DNA of 64,000 nt from Clostridium ganghwense (GTDB lineage: Bacteria > Bacillota > Clostridia > Clostridiales > Clostridiaceae). Location: positions 310,001 through 374,000 of the forward strand of contig NZ_JAPQES010000003.1 in NCBI RefSeq assembly GCF_026735165.1. Reading direction: 5' to 3'. The notes beneath the pieces are model-generated. The model saw only the letters and a program-made list of their open reading frames with translations, was not told the origin of the DNA and searched no databases. The position numbers were made by a program, and so were the translations under genes. Positions 1 to 8,091 of this stretch are shown here, piece after piece. The stretch's first letter is position 1. The number at the start of each line of letters is the position of its first letter.

Positions 1-776
1 GGAAAAACCTTTTTACCAACAATATATTTATCTATTATAGTAGCTAGTCCTAATCCTATAGGTGGAATAATTGCACCTAAGATAACTGGGACTTGTGAAA
101 ATCCTGCATCTATAGTTAATTGTTTTGATACTGTATTAATAGTTTTATTAACAGGTCCTCCTAAGTCAAAGGCCATTCCTCCACCTAATACAGATGCTAT
201 AACTACTCCTCCAGCACTTCCAATAGCATTAACTAAAGCTATTACTCCATTTGTAAATGCAACACCAATTGGTCCAACAACGTATAAACTTAATAAAACA
301 ACTGCAATTGCACTTCCAACTGGTAGAATAAACATTGTTTTAATACCTATATATGTTCTCTTAACCTTAATATTTTCTATCATAAATTTAGTTACATATC
401 CAGCTAAAATACCTATTAATAATGCTCCTAAGAAACCTGATTTCATGTAATTAGCTAATAATCCACCTAGGAAACCTGCTCCTAATCCTGGTCTATCTGC
501 TATTGAAAATGATAGATATGCTGCAAATACAGGGAACATTAAATTCATTAATTGTTTTCCCGCTACTTGTTTCATGAATGCACATAATTTAATTAAATGA
601 TTGCTACTATCTAATAACTCCTTAGCTCCTGCATTAAAACCCATAGCTTGTCCAATAAGTATTGCTATTCCCATAATAGTACCTGATGCTACTATAACTG
701 GAACCATATAAGAAATACCAGTCATCATATGCTTTTGTGTCTCTTTTAAGTTATTTTTAAAATTTTTTTTACTCAC
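1..776 (-). CDS. PTS fructose-type EIIC permease (3' end outside window)
   Basis: Membrane permease subunit of a fructose-family phosphotransferase system, which moves a sugar across the membrane while EIIB phosphorylates it. The frame runs from a GTG at 774-776 (AGGGAGGTAG just upstream) off the left edge, so about 258 codons are visible and the C-terminus is missing. The N-terminus has the family pattern TGISYMVPVIVASG, followed by glycine-rich membrane segments and a GGPVNK loop. It lies 64 nt downstream of the EIIB gene and is probably co-transcribed with it. The substrate cannot be read from sequence. No separate EIIA gene is visible; the nearby regulator carries an EIIA domain. Confidence 0.88.
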   Translation of the reverse strand, partial: MSKKNFKNNLKETQKHMMTGISYMVPVIVASGTIMGIAILIGQAMGFNAGAKELLDSSNHLIKLCAFMKQVAGKQLMNLMFPVFAAYLSFSIADRPGLGAGFLGGLLANYMKSGFLGALLIGILAGYVTKFMIENIKVKRTYIGIKTMFILPVGSAIAVVLLSLYVVGPIGVAFTNGVIALVNAIGSAGGVVIASVLGGGMAFDLGGPVNKTINTVSKQLTIDAGFSQVPVILGAIIPPIGLGLATIIDKYIVGKKVF

Positions 777-840
777 TATATCTACCTCCCTCTATAATCT
801 TTAAATTTCTCCTTAATAAATATAACTTAATATTCTATTC

Positions 841-1146
841 TTATAGTTTTTCTGCTAAAATTTTATCCATTTTTGCGATAGCTGTTTGAAGTGGAACTTC
901 TAATATCTTATCTTCATATCCTTGAAATCTTTCAAACTCTCTTAATTTAACTGCTGCTGAAACAATTATTAAATCTGCTTCTTTTATATCTTCCTCTGAT
1001 AATTTTTCCTCAATTCCTATTGAGCCTTGAGTTTCAACTTTACACTTACATCCTAGTTTTTTTGCAGCTGCCTCAATTGCATCTGCTGCCATATATGTAT
1101 GTGCTATTCCTGTTGGACATGCACATATTCCTACTACTTTTTTCAT
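841..1146 (-). CDS. PTS fructose-type EIIB phosphocarrier
   Basis: Cytoplasmic EIIB of about 101 aa that takes phosphate from EIIA onto a cysteine and passes it to the sugar carried by EIIC. The active-site motif ACPTGIAHTYMAA is near the N-terminus, with Cys in the P-loop-like phosphorylation site of fructose EIIB. An upstream in-frame ATG at 1159-1161 lies inside the ribosome site GGAGGG, so the ATG at 1144-1146 (MKKVVGICACPTG) is the better start. Followed by the EIIC gene; preceded by its own promoter at 1199-1227. Confidence 0.9.
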   Translation of the reverse strand: MKKVVGICACPTGIAHTYMAADAIEAAAKKLGCKCKVETQGSIGIEEKLSEEDIKEADLIIVSAAVKLREFERFQGYEDKILEVPLQTAIAKMDKILAEKL

Positions 1147-1198
1147 AATTAATCCCTCCATTAATTTGTTGTTTAGTTTTTTTAATTTCTATATTTAT

Positions 1199-1227
1199 AT
1201 AATAAACTGTATGTAAACGTATATCAA
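1199..1227 (-). promoter_or_regulatory. Promoter of the PTS EIIB-EIIC genes, with cre-like half-site
   Basis: On the minus strand TTGATA (1222-1227) and TATTAT (1199-1204) are spaced by exactly 17 nt, a good sigma-A promoter. The spacer and -35 contain, on the plus strand, TGTAAACGTATATCA (1212-1226), whose left half matches the CcpA cre consensus TGWAARCG while the right half is one base too long. Catabolite control is therefore possible but unproven. Confidence 0.55.
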
Positions 1228-1288
1228 TTTGCATTTTTTCACCAAAGCAGTGCCATTATAACTCATATTTCACTAAAATAAATTTACC

Positions 1289-1352
1289 AGTGTTATATAA
1301 TAAATTGTTGTGATATGATATTTATAATTATGAATATCATACTGATAACACT
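1289..1352. repeat. Imperfect 64-nt palindrome
   Basis: The outer arms AGTGTTAT / ATAACACT and inner arms ATGATATT / AATATCAT are matched, with a few unpaired bases between them. It sits inside the decayed IS just after its left inverted repeat. It may be a subterminal structure of that element or an unrelated hairpin. Confidence 0.4.
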
Positions 1353-1389
1353 AGGTATACTACAGAAGTTGTATCATAATTTACAGTAT

Positions 1390-1524
1390 TTATAGTGATG
1401 TCGTACTCCACAAAAGCAGAAACACTAATTTCAGAAAATATTTTCTAGGATCCACCATATATAATTCATCAAGAATTTCAGCAAATCTATCATCATTTAT
1501 CTTTTCAATATCAATCGCTTCTTT
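1390..1524 (-). pseudogene. Transposase fragment, possibly IS1634-like
   Basis: A stop-bounded stretch of 44 codons reads KEAIDIEKINDDRFAEILDE and continues LYMVDPRKYF. The block around NDDRFAEILDEL resembles the N-terminal NDDxLGRxLDxL region of IS1634-family transposases. No start codon or ribosome site precedes it, and a stop is immediately upstream in frame. It lies between the two inverted repeats of the decayed element. The family assignment rests on this short motif only. Confidence 0.38.
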
Positions 1525-1674
1525 TTAAATAGTATTTTACAATTATAATAAAGAAATTTATGCATTTTATATATATAATTTCAATTGTTTAATTGGTAAT
1601 ATTAGTTATGTAAAATATGAGTTATAAAGTAACATTACTGTGCCCATTTCACAATTTTTTTTGAAACAAATTAA

Positions 1675-1698
1675 CCCTCTTGTTTTTTAACAAGGGGG
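1675..1698 (-). terminator. Hairpin after mgtC
   Basis: CCCTCTTGTT and AACAAGGGGG pair around a short T-rich loop about 40 nt downstream of the mgtC stop on the minus strand. The following T-run is poor, so terminator function is only likely. Confidence 0.4.
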
Positions 1699-1738
1699 CA
1701 ATAAACAGTCTAAGCATAACAATAATTTGCACTATAAT

Positions 1739-2458
1739 TTAATTACTTATACTTTTTACCTTCATAATATTTTTATTAAAACTTATCTTAGATATTAACT
1801 CATTCATATCTATATACTTTGGAATACTAATAGTATAGGCTTCACTCCATTGATCAAAAACTTCATCATTGAATTCTCTCTCATCACACCCTATATATTT
1901 TAATTCCTTTATAGTTATATTCTTTTTTTCAAAAAATGTTTTTAAAAAAAATATAGACTCTTCTTTATTAATATATTGTATTTCAATTTTGTATAATCCA
2001 GCTTGAGTAATAAATCTATTTTGAAATTTCTTTAAAACACCAAGTACTATAGCTATAAATACCACGCCAAAAATACTTATATAATAGTATCCCATTCCAA
2101 CTGATAAGCCTATACAAGCTACTACCCATAAAGATGCAGCAGTGGTTAATCCTCTTATAGACCCTTTTGTATGCATTATTGTCCCAGCCCCTAAGAAACC
2201 TACACCTGTTATTACTTGTGCACCTAAACGAGCATAATCCACTTTGATTACCTGTGCTAAATCTGGATTATTGGTAACCAATACTATAGCATTTTCAGCC
2301 ATAGATACCTGAATTAAAGAAATAATTGTAGCTCCTACACAAACTAAAATATGAGTTCGAAAACCTGCTGGTCTATTTTTAAATTCCCTTTCATATCCTA
2401 TAGCGCCTCCAATTAATACGGCTAAAACTAATCTTATAATAATATCTTCTACTTTCAT
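1739..2458 (-). CDS. MgtC/SapB family membrane protein
   Basis: A 239-aa inner-membrane protein of the MgtC/SapB family, whose members are linked to magnesium and acid stress; the molecular function is not settled. The N-terminal half shows family hallmarks: IIRLVLAVLIGGAIGYERE, then RPAGFRTH, then GVGFLGAGTI and GLTTAASLWVVACIGLSVGMG, in about four to five membrane segments. The C-terminal 90 residues are soluble and ACT-like. It starts 23 nt downstream of the PHP hydrolase gene (GGGGATG ribosome site), so it probably belongs to the same transcript. Confidence 0.85.
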   Translation of the reverse strand: MKVEDIIIRLVLAVLIGGAIGYEREFKNRPAGFRTHILVCVGATIISLIQVSMAENAIVLVTNNPDLAQVIKVDYARLGAQVITGVGFLGAGTIMHTKGSIRGLTTAASLWVVACIGLSVGMGYYYISIFGVVFIAIVLGVLKKFQNRFITQAGLYKIEIQYINKEESIFFLKTFFEKKNITIKELKYIGCDEREFNDEVFDQWSEAYTISIPKYIDMNELISKISFNKNIMKVKSISN

Positions 2459-2481
2459 TTACATCCCCAATCCCTTCCTAT

Positions 2482-3480
2482 TTAATTTTGGTGAAAATAT
2501 ATAGGATTAGTAAATGCAATCATTCGTTCCTTATCTCCGACTATTTCATATAACTCAGCTATCATCCAATTTATTTCATCATTATATGATAAAGATAGTG
2601 TCATGTTCTCTCTATTATTAACTTGTAAATCAAACACTTCTCCTCTATTGCTTTTCACCTTAACAACTAAATTTTTTTCATCAATTTCACTTTTAGAATC
2701 TGTGTCTCCCTTTACAACTTTAATTTCTAATTTAAGGCTGTCAGTTATATTTTTTGTACTAATTCTATCGCCTATATTAAATACTTTATCCTTTTCTTTT
2801 ATTTGGAAAGTTACCTTATATCCAAATCCGACAACACACCTACCATACTTAATAGCTTCTATTACATTCTCACTATTATGCCTTTTATGATCGTCTAACC
2901 CTACGTAAGTGCATGAAATATACTTATCATCTGGTTTTGATTTATGCCAATCTCTACCAGATACCGCTGAAATCTCCAATCCAGAGTTTAATAACTTTGT
3001 CCATAATTCATAAGCTCTCTTATTCATTTGTTTTTCACTTGGAAGCATGCCAGACCACACTTCAATATAATCAATATCTTTCCACTCTTCAATATTGTAC
3101 TCAAAAAAACACCCAGTTCCAATAGGTCCACCTAACCTATATGGATGTGCTACTCCAATAAGCTTACTTTTATTTTTAGCTTCTCTTAACTTTCCATTAA
3201 AATTCTCTAAAGTAACCTCTCTCCAATCAACATACTCATTTATTCCAACTAATAATATATGTCCCCAAAAAGTTGTCCACTCTAAACCTTTTATAATATT
3301 AATTCCATATTCTTTTGAAAGACTCTCTATTTTATCAAAAGTTGAAATTGTATTATGATCAGTTATAGCTATTCCTTTTAAGCCTATTTCTCTTGCGGAT
3401 TTTAAAAGTTCTTCAAAAGTATGCTTGCCATCACTATGATTGGTATGATTATGTAGTTCATATGGTATCCATTTAATCAC
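2482..3480 (-). CDS. PHP-domain metallohydrolase (CehA/McbA catalytic half)
   Basis: Predicted metal-dependent phosphoesterase/hydrolase of the PHP superfamily, about 332 aa. Metal-ligand motifs are visible: ELHNHTNHSDG near the N-terminus, AITDHNT, a GVAHP motif mid-protein, and SGRDWH in the last third. The C-terminal 100 residues form a beta-rich extension. Two GTG starts are possible; the second (3478-3480) has AGAGAGGTG at proper spacing, while the first (3487-3489) has the purine run directly against it. It overlaps the preceding gene by a few bases. In CehA/McbA relatives this catalytic domain follows an N-terminal domain in one chain; here the two are separate genes. Substrate unknown. 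Confidence 0.82.
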   Translation of the reverse strand: MIKWIPYELHNHTNHSDGKHTFEELLKSAREIGLKGIAITDHNTISTFDKIESLSKEYGINIIKGLEWTTFWGHILLVGINEYVDWREVTLENFNGKLREAKNKSKLIGVAHPYRLGGPIGTGCFFEYNIEEWKDIDYIEVWSGMLPSEKQMNKRAYELWTKLLNSGLEISAVSGRDWHKSKPDDKYISCTYVGLDDHKRHNSENVIEAIKYGRCVVGFGYKVTFQIKEKDKVFNIGDRISTKNITDSLKLEIKVVKGDTDSKSEIDEKNLVVKVKSNRGEVFDLQVNNRENMTLSLSYNDEINWMIAELYEIVGDKERMIAFTNPIYFHQN

Positions 3481-3937
3481 ATTCTTCACCTCTCTTTATA
3501 ATTTTCACCTTATAAAAGCATTCATCAGTTACCAAAGCATGTACACTTAGTATTACCTTAAAAGCTCCTTTAGGTACTAATCCTTTTATAAAACCAGGTG
3601 ATGCATATTCTTGTGATATTATATGACTTTGTTCTTTATCATGCCTATGAGCACATCCTCTAAAACCATTTTTATCATCAAAAGAAATTGTTACAAGATT
3701 TTTTAAATTCTTATATTTATCCCAAATCACTTTTTCCTTTTCTTCTCCAATTATTTGTTTATCAATAAGATCCTTTATTATTATTTCTGCTTTTTCATCA
3801 CTCTCAACTAATTTAGGAGAGTATTCAAAATTAATTTCTATCCCTTTGTAATCTTCCTCAAATATTCCTTCGTATACTATATGCCTTCTATCATATTCTT
3901 TTCCTATTCTGCCTTCCTGCTGAAAAAGGATATTCAC
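3473..3937 (-). CDS. CehA-type N-terminal accessory domain as a separate small protein
   Basis: About 154 aa. I see no catalytic motif. The segment FRGCAHRHDKEQSHIISQEY and the following SPGFIKGLVPKGAFKVILSV resemble the N-terminal beta domain found before the PHP domain in CehA/McbA-type hydrolases (pattern: G(F/W) ... I ... ATPGY..G.L..G.W.V.L). Its gene ends inside the start of the PHP gene, so the two products likely act together. Start choice is ambiguous among GTG codons at 3949, 3946 and 3937; the last has AGGTGGTGAGG before it. The family link is from pattern memory and should be checked by profile search. Confidence 0.6.
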   Translation of the reverse strand: MNILFQQEGRIGKEYDRRHIVYEGIFEEDYKGIEINFEYSPKLVESDEKAEIIIKDLIDKQIIGEEKEKVIWDKYKNLKNLVTISFDDKNGFRGCAHRHDKEQSHIISQEYASPGFIKGLVPKGAFKVILSVHALVTDECFYKVKIIKRGEECD

Positions 3938-3949
3938 TTCCCTCACCAC

Positions 3950-4609
3950 CTATTTCTCTATTTGTAATTTTCTATTTAATAAATCTACTCTATCTGTAGA
4001 TATAGAATCTACACCTATCTCAATCATTTTATCCATAATCTCTTCTTCATCTACTGTCCAAACTGATATAAAGATTCCTGCTTCATGAAAAATATTTACT
4101 AATTCCTCACTTGCTCTAGGATAATGTAAATTTACTCCTTTAACGTTCATGGTTTTTATATCATCTACAAGTTCCTTTAAATAATCAATCTCTGTATTTC
4201 TTTCTACATCCAGTCTATAATTAACTAACATAGGTAACTTGTAACCTTTTTTATTTAATTCTCTTACCATCTCAGGCTTTACACCAGATAAAAACGCTCT
4301 GTCTAACATATCTTTTTCAATTATTAAATTCTCTAATACTTGAAATTTGTCTAATTCCTTAATATCCAAATTCAACTGTATGTTTTTATAAGGCTTAATA
4401 ACATCTATTAAAGACTCTAAGCTTAAATAGCCATCTAAATTCTCCTTATCTAATTCATCATGGTTCAACAAAACTTTATTATTTTCAGTATATCTAATAT
4501 CTACTTCTATAATATCTACATTCATTTGCATGGCTTTTTTTATATACTCCATACTATTCATCTTTGTGTTTAAGCATCCTGAATGGGATGTTATTAAAGT
4601 TCTCTTCAT
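3950..4609 (-). CDS. Glycerophosphodiester phosphodiesterase-like protein (divergent)
   Basis: TIM-barrel protein of 219 aa related to GDPD enzymes, which cleave glycerophosphodiesters. Visible family motifs are IIEVDIRYT and LNHDE (the His-Asp of the active site) and a C-terminal SVWTVDEEE followed by IGVDSISTDRVDLL. The N-terminal HRG of classical enzymes reads HSG (SHSGCLN), and the usual PENT motif is absent (KMNSMEYI). Chemistry or substrate may therefore differ. It starts 28 nt after the regulator gene (GGAGAAAA ribosome site) and is followed by the CehA-like pair, suggesting a phosphodiester- or sugar-phosphate-processing operon. Confidence 0.75.
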   Translation of the reverse strand: MKRTLITSHSGCLNTKMNSMEYIKKAMQMNVDIIEVDIRYTENNKVLLNHDELDKENLDGYLSLESLIDVIKPYKNIQLNLDIKELDKFQVLENLIIEKDMLDRAFLSGVKPEMVRELNKKGYKLPMLVNYRLDVERNTEIDYLKELVDDIKTMNVKGVNLHYPRASEELVNIFHEAGIFISVWTVDEEEIMDKMIEIGVDSISTDRVDLLNRKLQIEK

Positions 4610-4637
4610 TTTTAATTTTCTCCTTAATTATAATTCT

Positions 4638-6539
4638 TTAACTAGTAAAAACATTTATTATATCCTCTATATTTTTTGATTCTAAAATTTTATTTAAAAC
4701 TTCTTTATCTTTAGTCTTTTTATTTATTATTGGAAAAAGCTTTTTTTCTATTTCTAACTTTGGATTAATACAACATAAAATTACCAACTTAACCTTCTTT
4801 GTTTTCCACCTTAAAGGCTTTTTTAGTGTAACTATAGCGCCTATATTTTCCCCTGATTTAATACAGTGAGGTAATGCTACTACTTCATTTATAATAGTTT
4901 CGGATAATTCTTCCCTATTTAAAATATCATTAGCTTCATTTTCTGTTATATATTCTCCTTTAACCATTTCTGATAAAACAGAGTCAAAAAGTTCTTTCTT
5001 TGATTCATACTCTTTATTTAAAAATAATAACTCATTAGGTATTTTTCTAAAAAAGTGCTTAGCAACACTAAATTTATCAATATAATTTTTAATATTTAAT
5101 ATATCCTTTTCCTCAAGGTCATAATTAATTTTCAAAATAGGAATGTCCAAATCTTTATTATTTAAATCAATAGTAGAAATAATTAAATCGTATTCATTCT
5201 TTTGAATATTATCTATCATATATGTTGGTATAGTATCAACTATACTAATATTACTTATTTTCTCTTCAAGCTTAGACTTTACCAGTTGAGAAAACCCAAT
5301 TCCATTTTTACATATAATACATATCCTAGATATATGCCCTCTATTTCTTTCAATAGAAGCCGCAAAATGCAACGCGATATATACAATATCATCCTCACTT
5401 AGAGTGATATCGTATTCATATTTTAGAATTTTATTACATATCAATGCACAATTATAAGATTCAATATATTTAGATTTTATTAAATCAATCATTGGATTAT
5501 AGATACTACTACCAACACAATATCTTCCCAAAGACGAATTTAAATGAGCTGCTAACCCATTAATCAACTGAATATCATTTCTGAAATCTAATTTTATTAC
5601 ATTAAATACTTCTTCCAAAAACTTGTTTACAAGTTCTAATAAATTTTTATCTTTTAAAATTAATTTGTTACTTGCTAATGAAAGACTATCATCTACATAT
5701 GTATTACCAATTATAAATGAAATATAGATAATTTCATCTATGGGTAATTCAATCTTAATTGTCTTCTCGATGATTTTTGCAATTTCCTTAGCTGAATTAA
5801 TAGTATTTACATTTACTGTTATTTTTTCTTTTTCATCCAAACTAATAATATTTCTATTATTTACTCTCATTGCAATTACTGCCGTATATCTTTGTATTAA
5901 ATTGATATAATTATCATGCTTGCATATACCATTCTTTATAATAACCTTAATTATTTCATCCTTTATTTTCATATATCTTGCTAAGCTTATTAAATTCTCT
6001 AATTCTAATGTATCTATATTTTTTAATATAACCTCTTCTAAGTATGTTGCCAAAAATTTCCTCTTATTTGTTTCTTGACCTTCTACGTAATACCCGTAAT
6101 ATGGTTTATTAGAAAGCTTTAAATGATAAATCTCCAATAACTTCTTAACTTCACAAATATCCTTACTAACAGTAGACCTACTTAAAAAAAGCTTATCTCC
6201 TATTTTTTCAGTTGTAGTGTGTTCCTCAATTACCAATATAACTGCCATTAAGATTATTCTCGTTTTATTTGAAGTATTTATTTCACTTAAGTTATTTTTA
6301 CAATTAGCTTCTATATCCCTATTAAACTTATCATAATCTTTTACTAATAACTTATATCCTTTGTTTGAACTTATGATTTCGAAAAAATTATCTTTATTAT
6401 TTGATATCAAAGCTTTTAACTCTCTTTTAATAGTACGACTACTTACCCCAACAACACTAGCTATTTGGTTACTGCTAACAGCTTCCTCATGTTGAGTATA
6501 TAAATATTTTATTATTTTCAAAACCTTTTCTTCTATCAT
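4638..6539 (-). CDS. PRD-containing transcriptional regulator with EIIB-like and EIIA domains (BglG/MtlR type)
   Basis: PTS-controlled activator of 633 aa. Domain order by eye: two winged-helix DNA-binding segments (about 1-70 and 80-150), two PTS regulation domains (about 190-400, the second with DIVYIALHFAASIER), a GatB-like EIIB domain (ICIICKNGIGFSQLV, about 405-490), and a mannitol/fructose-type EIIA domain (about 500-633) with the phosphorylatable His in ALPH near residue 558. Such regulators sense sugar flux through PTS phosphorylation and activate the linked sugar operon. It is the first gene of the minus-strand run leading to the PHP genes, mgtC and the PTS EIIB/EIIC genes, which is its likely target. 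Start ATG follows AGGGGGAG. Confidence 0.88.
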   Translation of the reverse strand: MIEEKVLKIIKYLYTQHEEAVSSNQIASVVGVSSRTIKRELKALISNNKDNFFEIISSNKGYKLLVKDYDKFNRDIEANCKNNLSEINTSNKTRIILMAVILVIEEHTTTEKIGDKLFLSRSTVSKDICEVKKLLEIYHLKLSNKPYYGYYVEGQETNKRKFLATYLEEVILKNIDTLELENLISLARYMKIKDEIIKVIIKNGICKHDNYINLIQRYTAVIAMRVNNRNIISLDEKEKITVNVNTINSAKEIAKIIEKTIKIELPIDEIIYISFIIGNTYVDDSLSLASNKLILKDKNLLELVNKFLEEVFNVIKLDFRNDIQLINGLAAHLNSSLGRYCVGSSIYNPMIDLIKSKYIESYNCALICNKILKYEYDITLSEDDIVYIALHFAASIERNRGHISRICIICKNGIGFSQLVKSKLEEKISNISIVDTIPTYMIDNIQKNEYDLIISTIDLNNKDLDIPILKINYDLEEKDILNIKNYIDKFSVAKHFFRKIPNELLFLNKEYESKKELFDSVLSEMVKGEYITENEANDILNREELSETIINEVVALPHCIKSGENIGAIVTLKKPLRWKTKKVKLVILCCINPKLEIEKKLFPIINKKTKDKEVLNKILESKNIEDIINVFTS

Positions 6540-6939
6540 TAGTACTCCCCCTAATACTTTAATTTAATTATAATACTATAGATAATTTTCCTCTATACAA
6601 TTTTTTTCATTTTCATAGTGACAACTTTTTATCATCTGAGTCTATTAATATAAACTTTTAACTAAAATATATTGTATTTTAATTCTCATTGTTTCTTTCT
6701 ACTCTAAAGCTATGTCTATATTTATCTACTTAATTAACCTTTTAAAGACTAAACATATTTAATCCCAATTATTCATAACTAAAAATTAACTGTTTGATAG
6801 CTGTTTAAAATTAGCCGGTAGGCTGGTATATATAACTTCATCCAATAAGTGGAGCAAAAAAGTATATGAAAAAAGCCTCAAATTTGTTATTGTTTTATGT
6901 GCAACCAAAAAACAAAAAACAAAGGAGAGACTTCTTTCT
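6540..6939. other. Gene-free spacer with regulator promoter and IS1380 left flank
   Basis: No reading frame here has a convincing start. On the minus strand the 60 nt before the regulator contain a plausible promoter (TATTAT / TATAAT near 6,570-6,575) and an inverted repeat TATAGA...TCTATA. From about 6,790 the text AGCCGGTAGGCT, a 12-nt palindrome, and the following 100 nt look like the left part of the IS1380-type relic, ending with AAAGGAGAG before its ATG. Confidence 0.4.
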
Positions 6940-7487
6940 ATGAATAATTTATGTGAAAAATCTATAAATTTCAATAAAAAAATCAAAATTAATTTTGATA
7001 ATAGATTAACTAAAAACACAATGAAACAACTTCAAAAAATCAATGAAATACTGATGGATAAAATTTATTTTATTGAACCAATTGAAAATATTGTATTTGA
7101 TCTTCATTCTACGAATTTACAAACATATGGACAGCAACATGGTTCTTCATTTAATTATCACTATAGCTCTACAGGTTATCATCCACTACTTATGTTTGAT
7201 GGATTAACAGGTGATTTAATAAAAGCGGAGCTACGCTCAGGAAATGTTTATATATCAAGACAGGTAGTAATATTTATTGGATCCGTTTTAAAAAGATACT
7301 TAAAAAATATTCATGGGTAACAAGATGTATACGTGCAGATAGCGGATTTGTAGTTCCAGGATTATATGAAATTGCGGAGCAACTGGAAACACTATATGCT
7401 ATCAGATTAAAAACTAATGCTACTTTATATAAATTAGCTTCAGAGCTTGCTAGCAAACTAGAAGAAAATTGCACAGAAAATATATAG
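6940..7487 (+). pseudogene. Truncated, frameshifted IS1380-family transposase
   Basis: The first 126 codons (to a TAA at 7318-7320) carry FDLHSTNLQTYGQQHG, then STGYHPLLMFDGLTGDLI and AELRSGNVYIS, typical of the first catalytic Asp region of IS1380 DDE transposases. A one-base shift near 7,310 leads to the next frame, WVTRCIRADSGFVVPGLYEI, with the second conserved Asp, and continues to a stop at 7485-7487. About 180 of the usual 430 or so codons remain, and the C-terminal catalytic Glu region is gone. A good ribosome site (AAAGGAGAG) still precedes the ATG. The copy is dead by truncation and frameshift. Confidence 0.8.
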
Positions 7488-7545
7488 ATGTGTATCTCCA
7501 ATTAAAATAATATAACTTTTCATACTACTATTTATTGCAAAAGGT

Positions 7546-7575
7546 AAAACCACGACATTAATGTCGTGGTTTTTT
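7546..7575 (-). terminator. Bidirectional terminator after ssrA
   Basis: Perfect 12-nt stem AAAACCACGACA / TGTCGTGGTTTT around a short loop. It ends in TTTT on the minus strand and TTTTTT on the plus strand, two nt beyond the CCA end of tmRNA. It can serve both ssrA and the transposase relic. Confidence 0.8.
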
Positions 7576-7577
7576 AA

Positions 7578-7934
7578 TGGTGGAGGCGAGGGGAGTCGAA
7601 CCCCTGTCCGAAAGTAGTCTCACCACGGCATCTCCGAGCGCAGTCAGTAATTTAACATTCCCTCCATGAAACTCCTACTGACAGGATTCTCATTTTAGTA
7701 GCTTCATAAATTCCGTTCCATCCTCAAAGCTTTGGATGGCTCGGTTCCCCACTAGTTGGCGCCCTATCCCGAGTCGTGGGACTCTCAGGTAGAACGAGCA
7801 GCTATATTAGGCTGCTAATGCAAAATTGTCTTCTGCGTTTACATTTAGTTCCCAGTTTTTTAACGCGGGTCCAGGAAGCCCTCGGCTCGCTTCCGCAGCA
7901 CAACATACCCCCGTCGAAAGCCAAATACGCCCCC
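7578..7934 (-). ncRNA. ssrA: tmRNA (transfer-messenger RNA)
   Basis: RNA of 357 nt that rescues stalled ribosomes with SmpB. The 5' end GGGGGCGTATTTGGC and the 3' end GTTCGACTCCCCTCGCCTCCACCA-like half form the tRNA-like domain with an encoded CCA at 7578-7580. The tag reading frame (7807-7836) encodes AEDNFALAA followed by TAA, in the upstream context GTAAAC-GCA. The tag ends in LAA as expected for Clp-type proteolysis. smpB lies about 160 nt upstream on the same strand, the usual arrangement. Confidence 0.97.
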
Positions 7935-8091
7935 ATGTATATAGTTAATAATTACATGGAATGTATTAGCAACAACATTGATACATTATGTCGTAAGCTC
8001 TCCACTATTTAATTTTTATTACTTACTATTTATTTTCCCTTAGTGCATAATCAATTTTACTACACATATTCTCTTTTGTAAAGTGGGATAT

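Larger units (their letters stand above)
1256..1627. mobile_element. Decayed insertion sequence, about 370 bp, with terminal inverted repeats
   Basis: Two 18-nt sequences at 1256-1273 and 1610-1627 are inverted copies of each other with 17 of 18 identical bases (TTATAACTCATATTTCAC and TTATAACTCATATTTTAC read inward). Between them lies a short transposase-like coding remnant on the minus strand (1390-1524) and a palindrome (1289-1352). This fits an internally deleted insertion sequence. The true outer ends may lie slightly beyond these repeats. It separates the PTS genes from mgtC, giving a 590-nt spacer in an otherwise tight run of minus-strand genes. Confidence 0.5.

Noticed and set aside
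7776-8012. Plus-strand open frame across tmRNA
   Set aside because: It lies antisense to the conserved tmRNA body and has no start signal.
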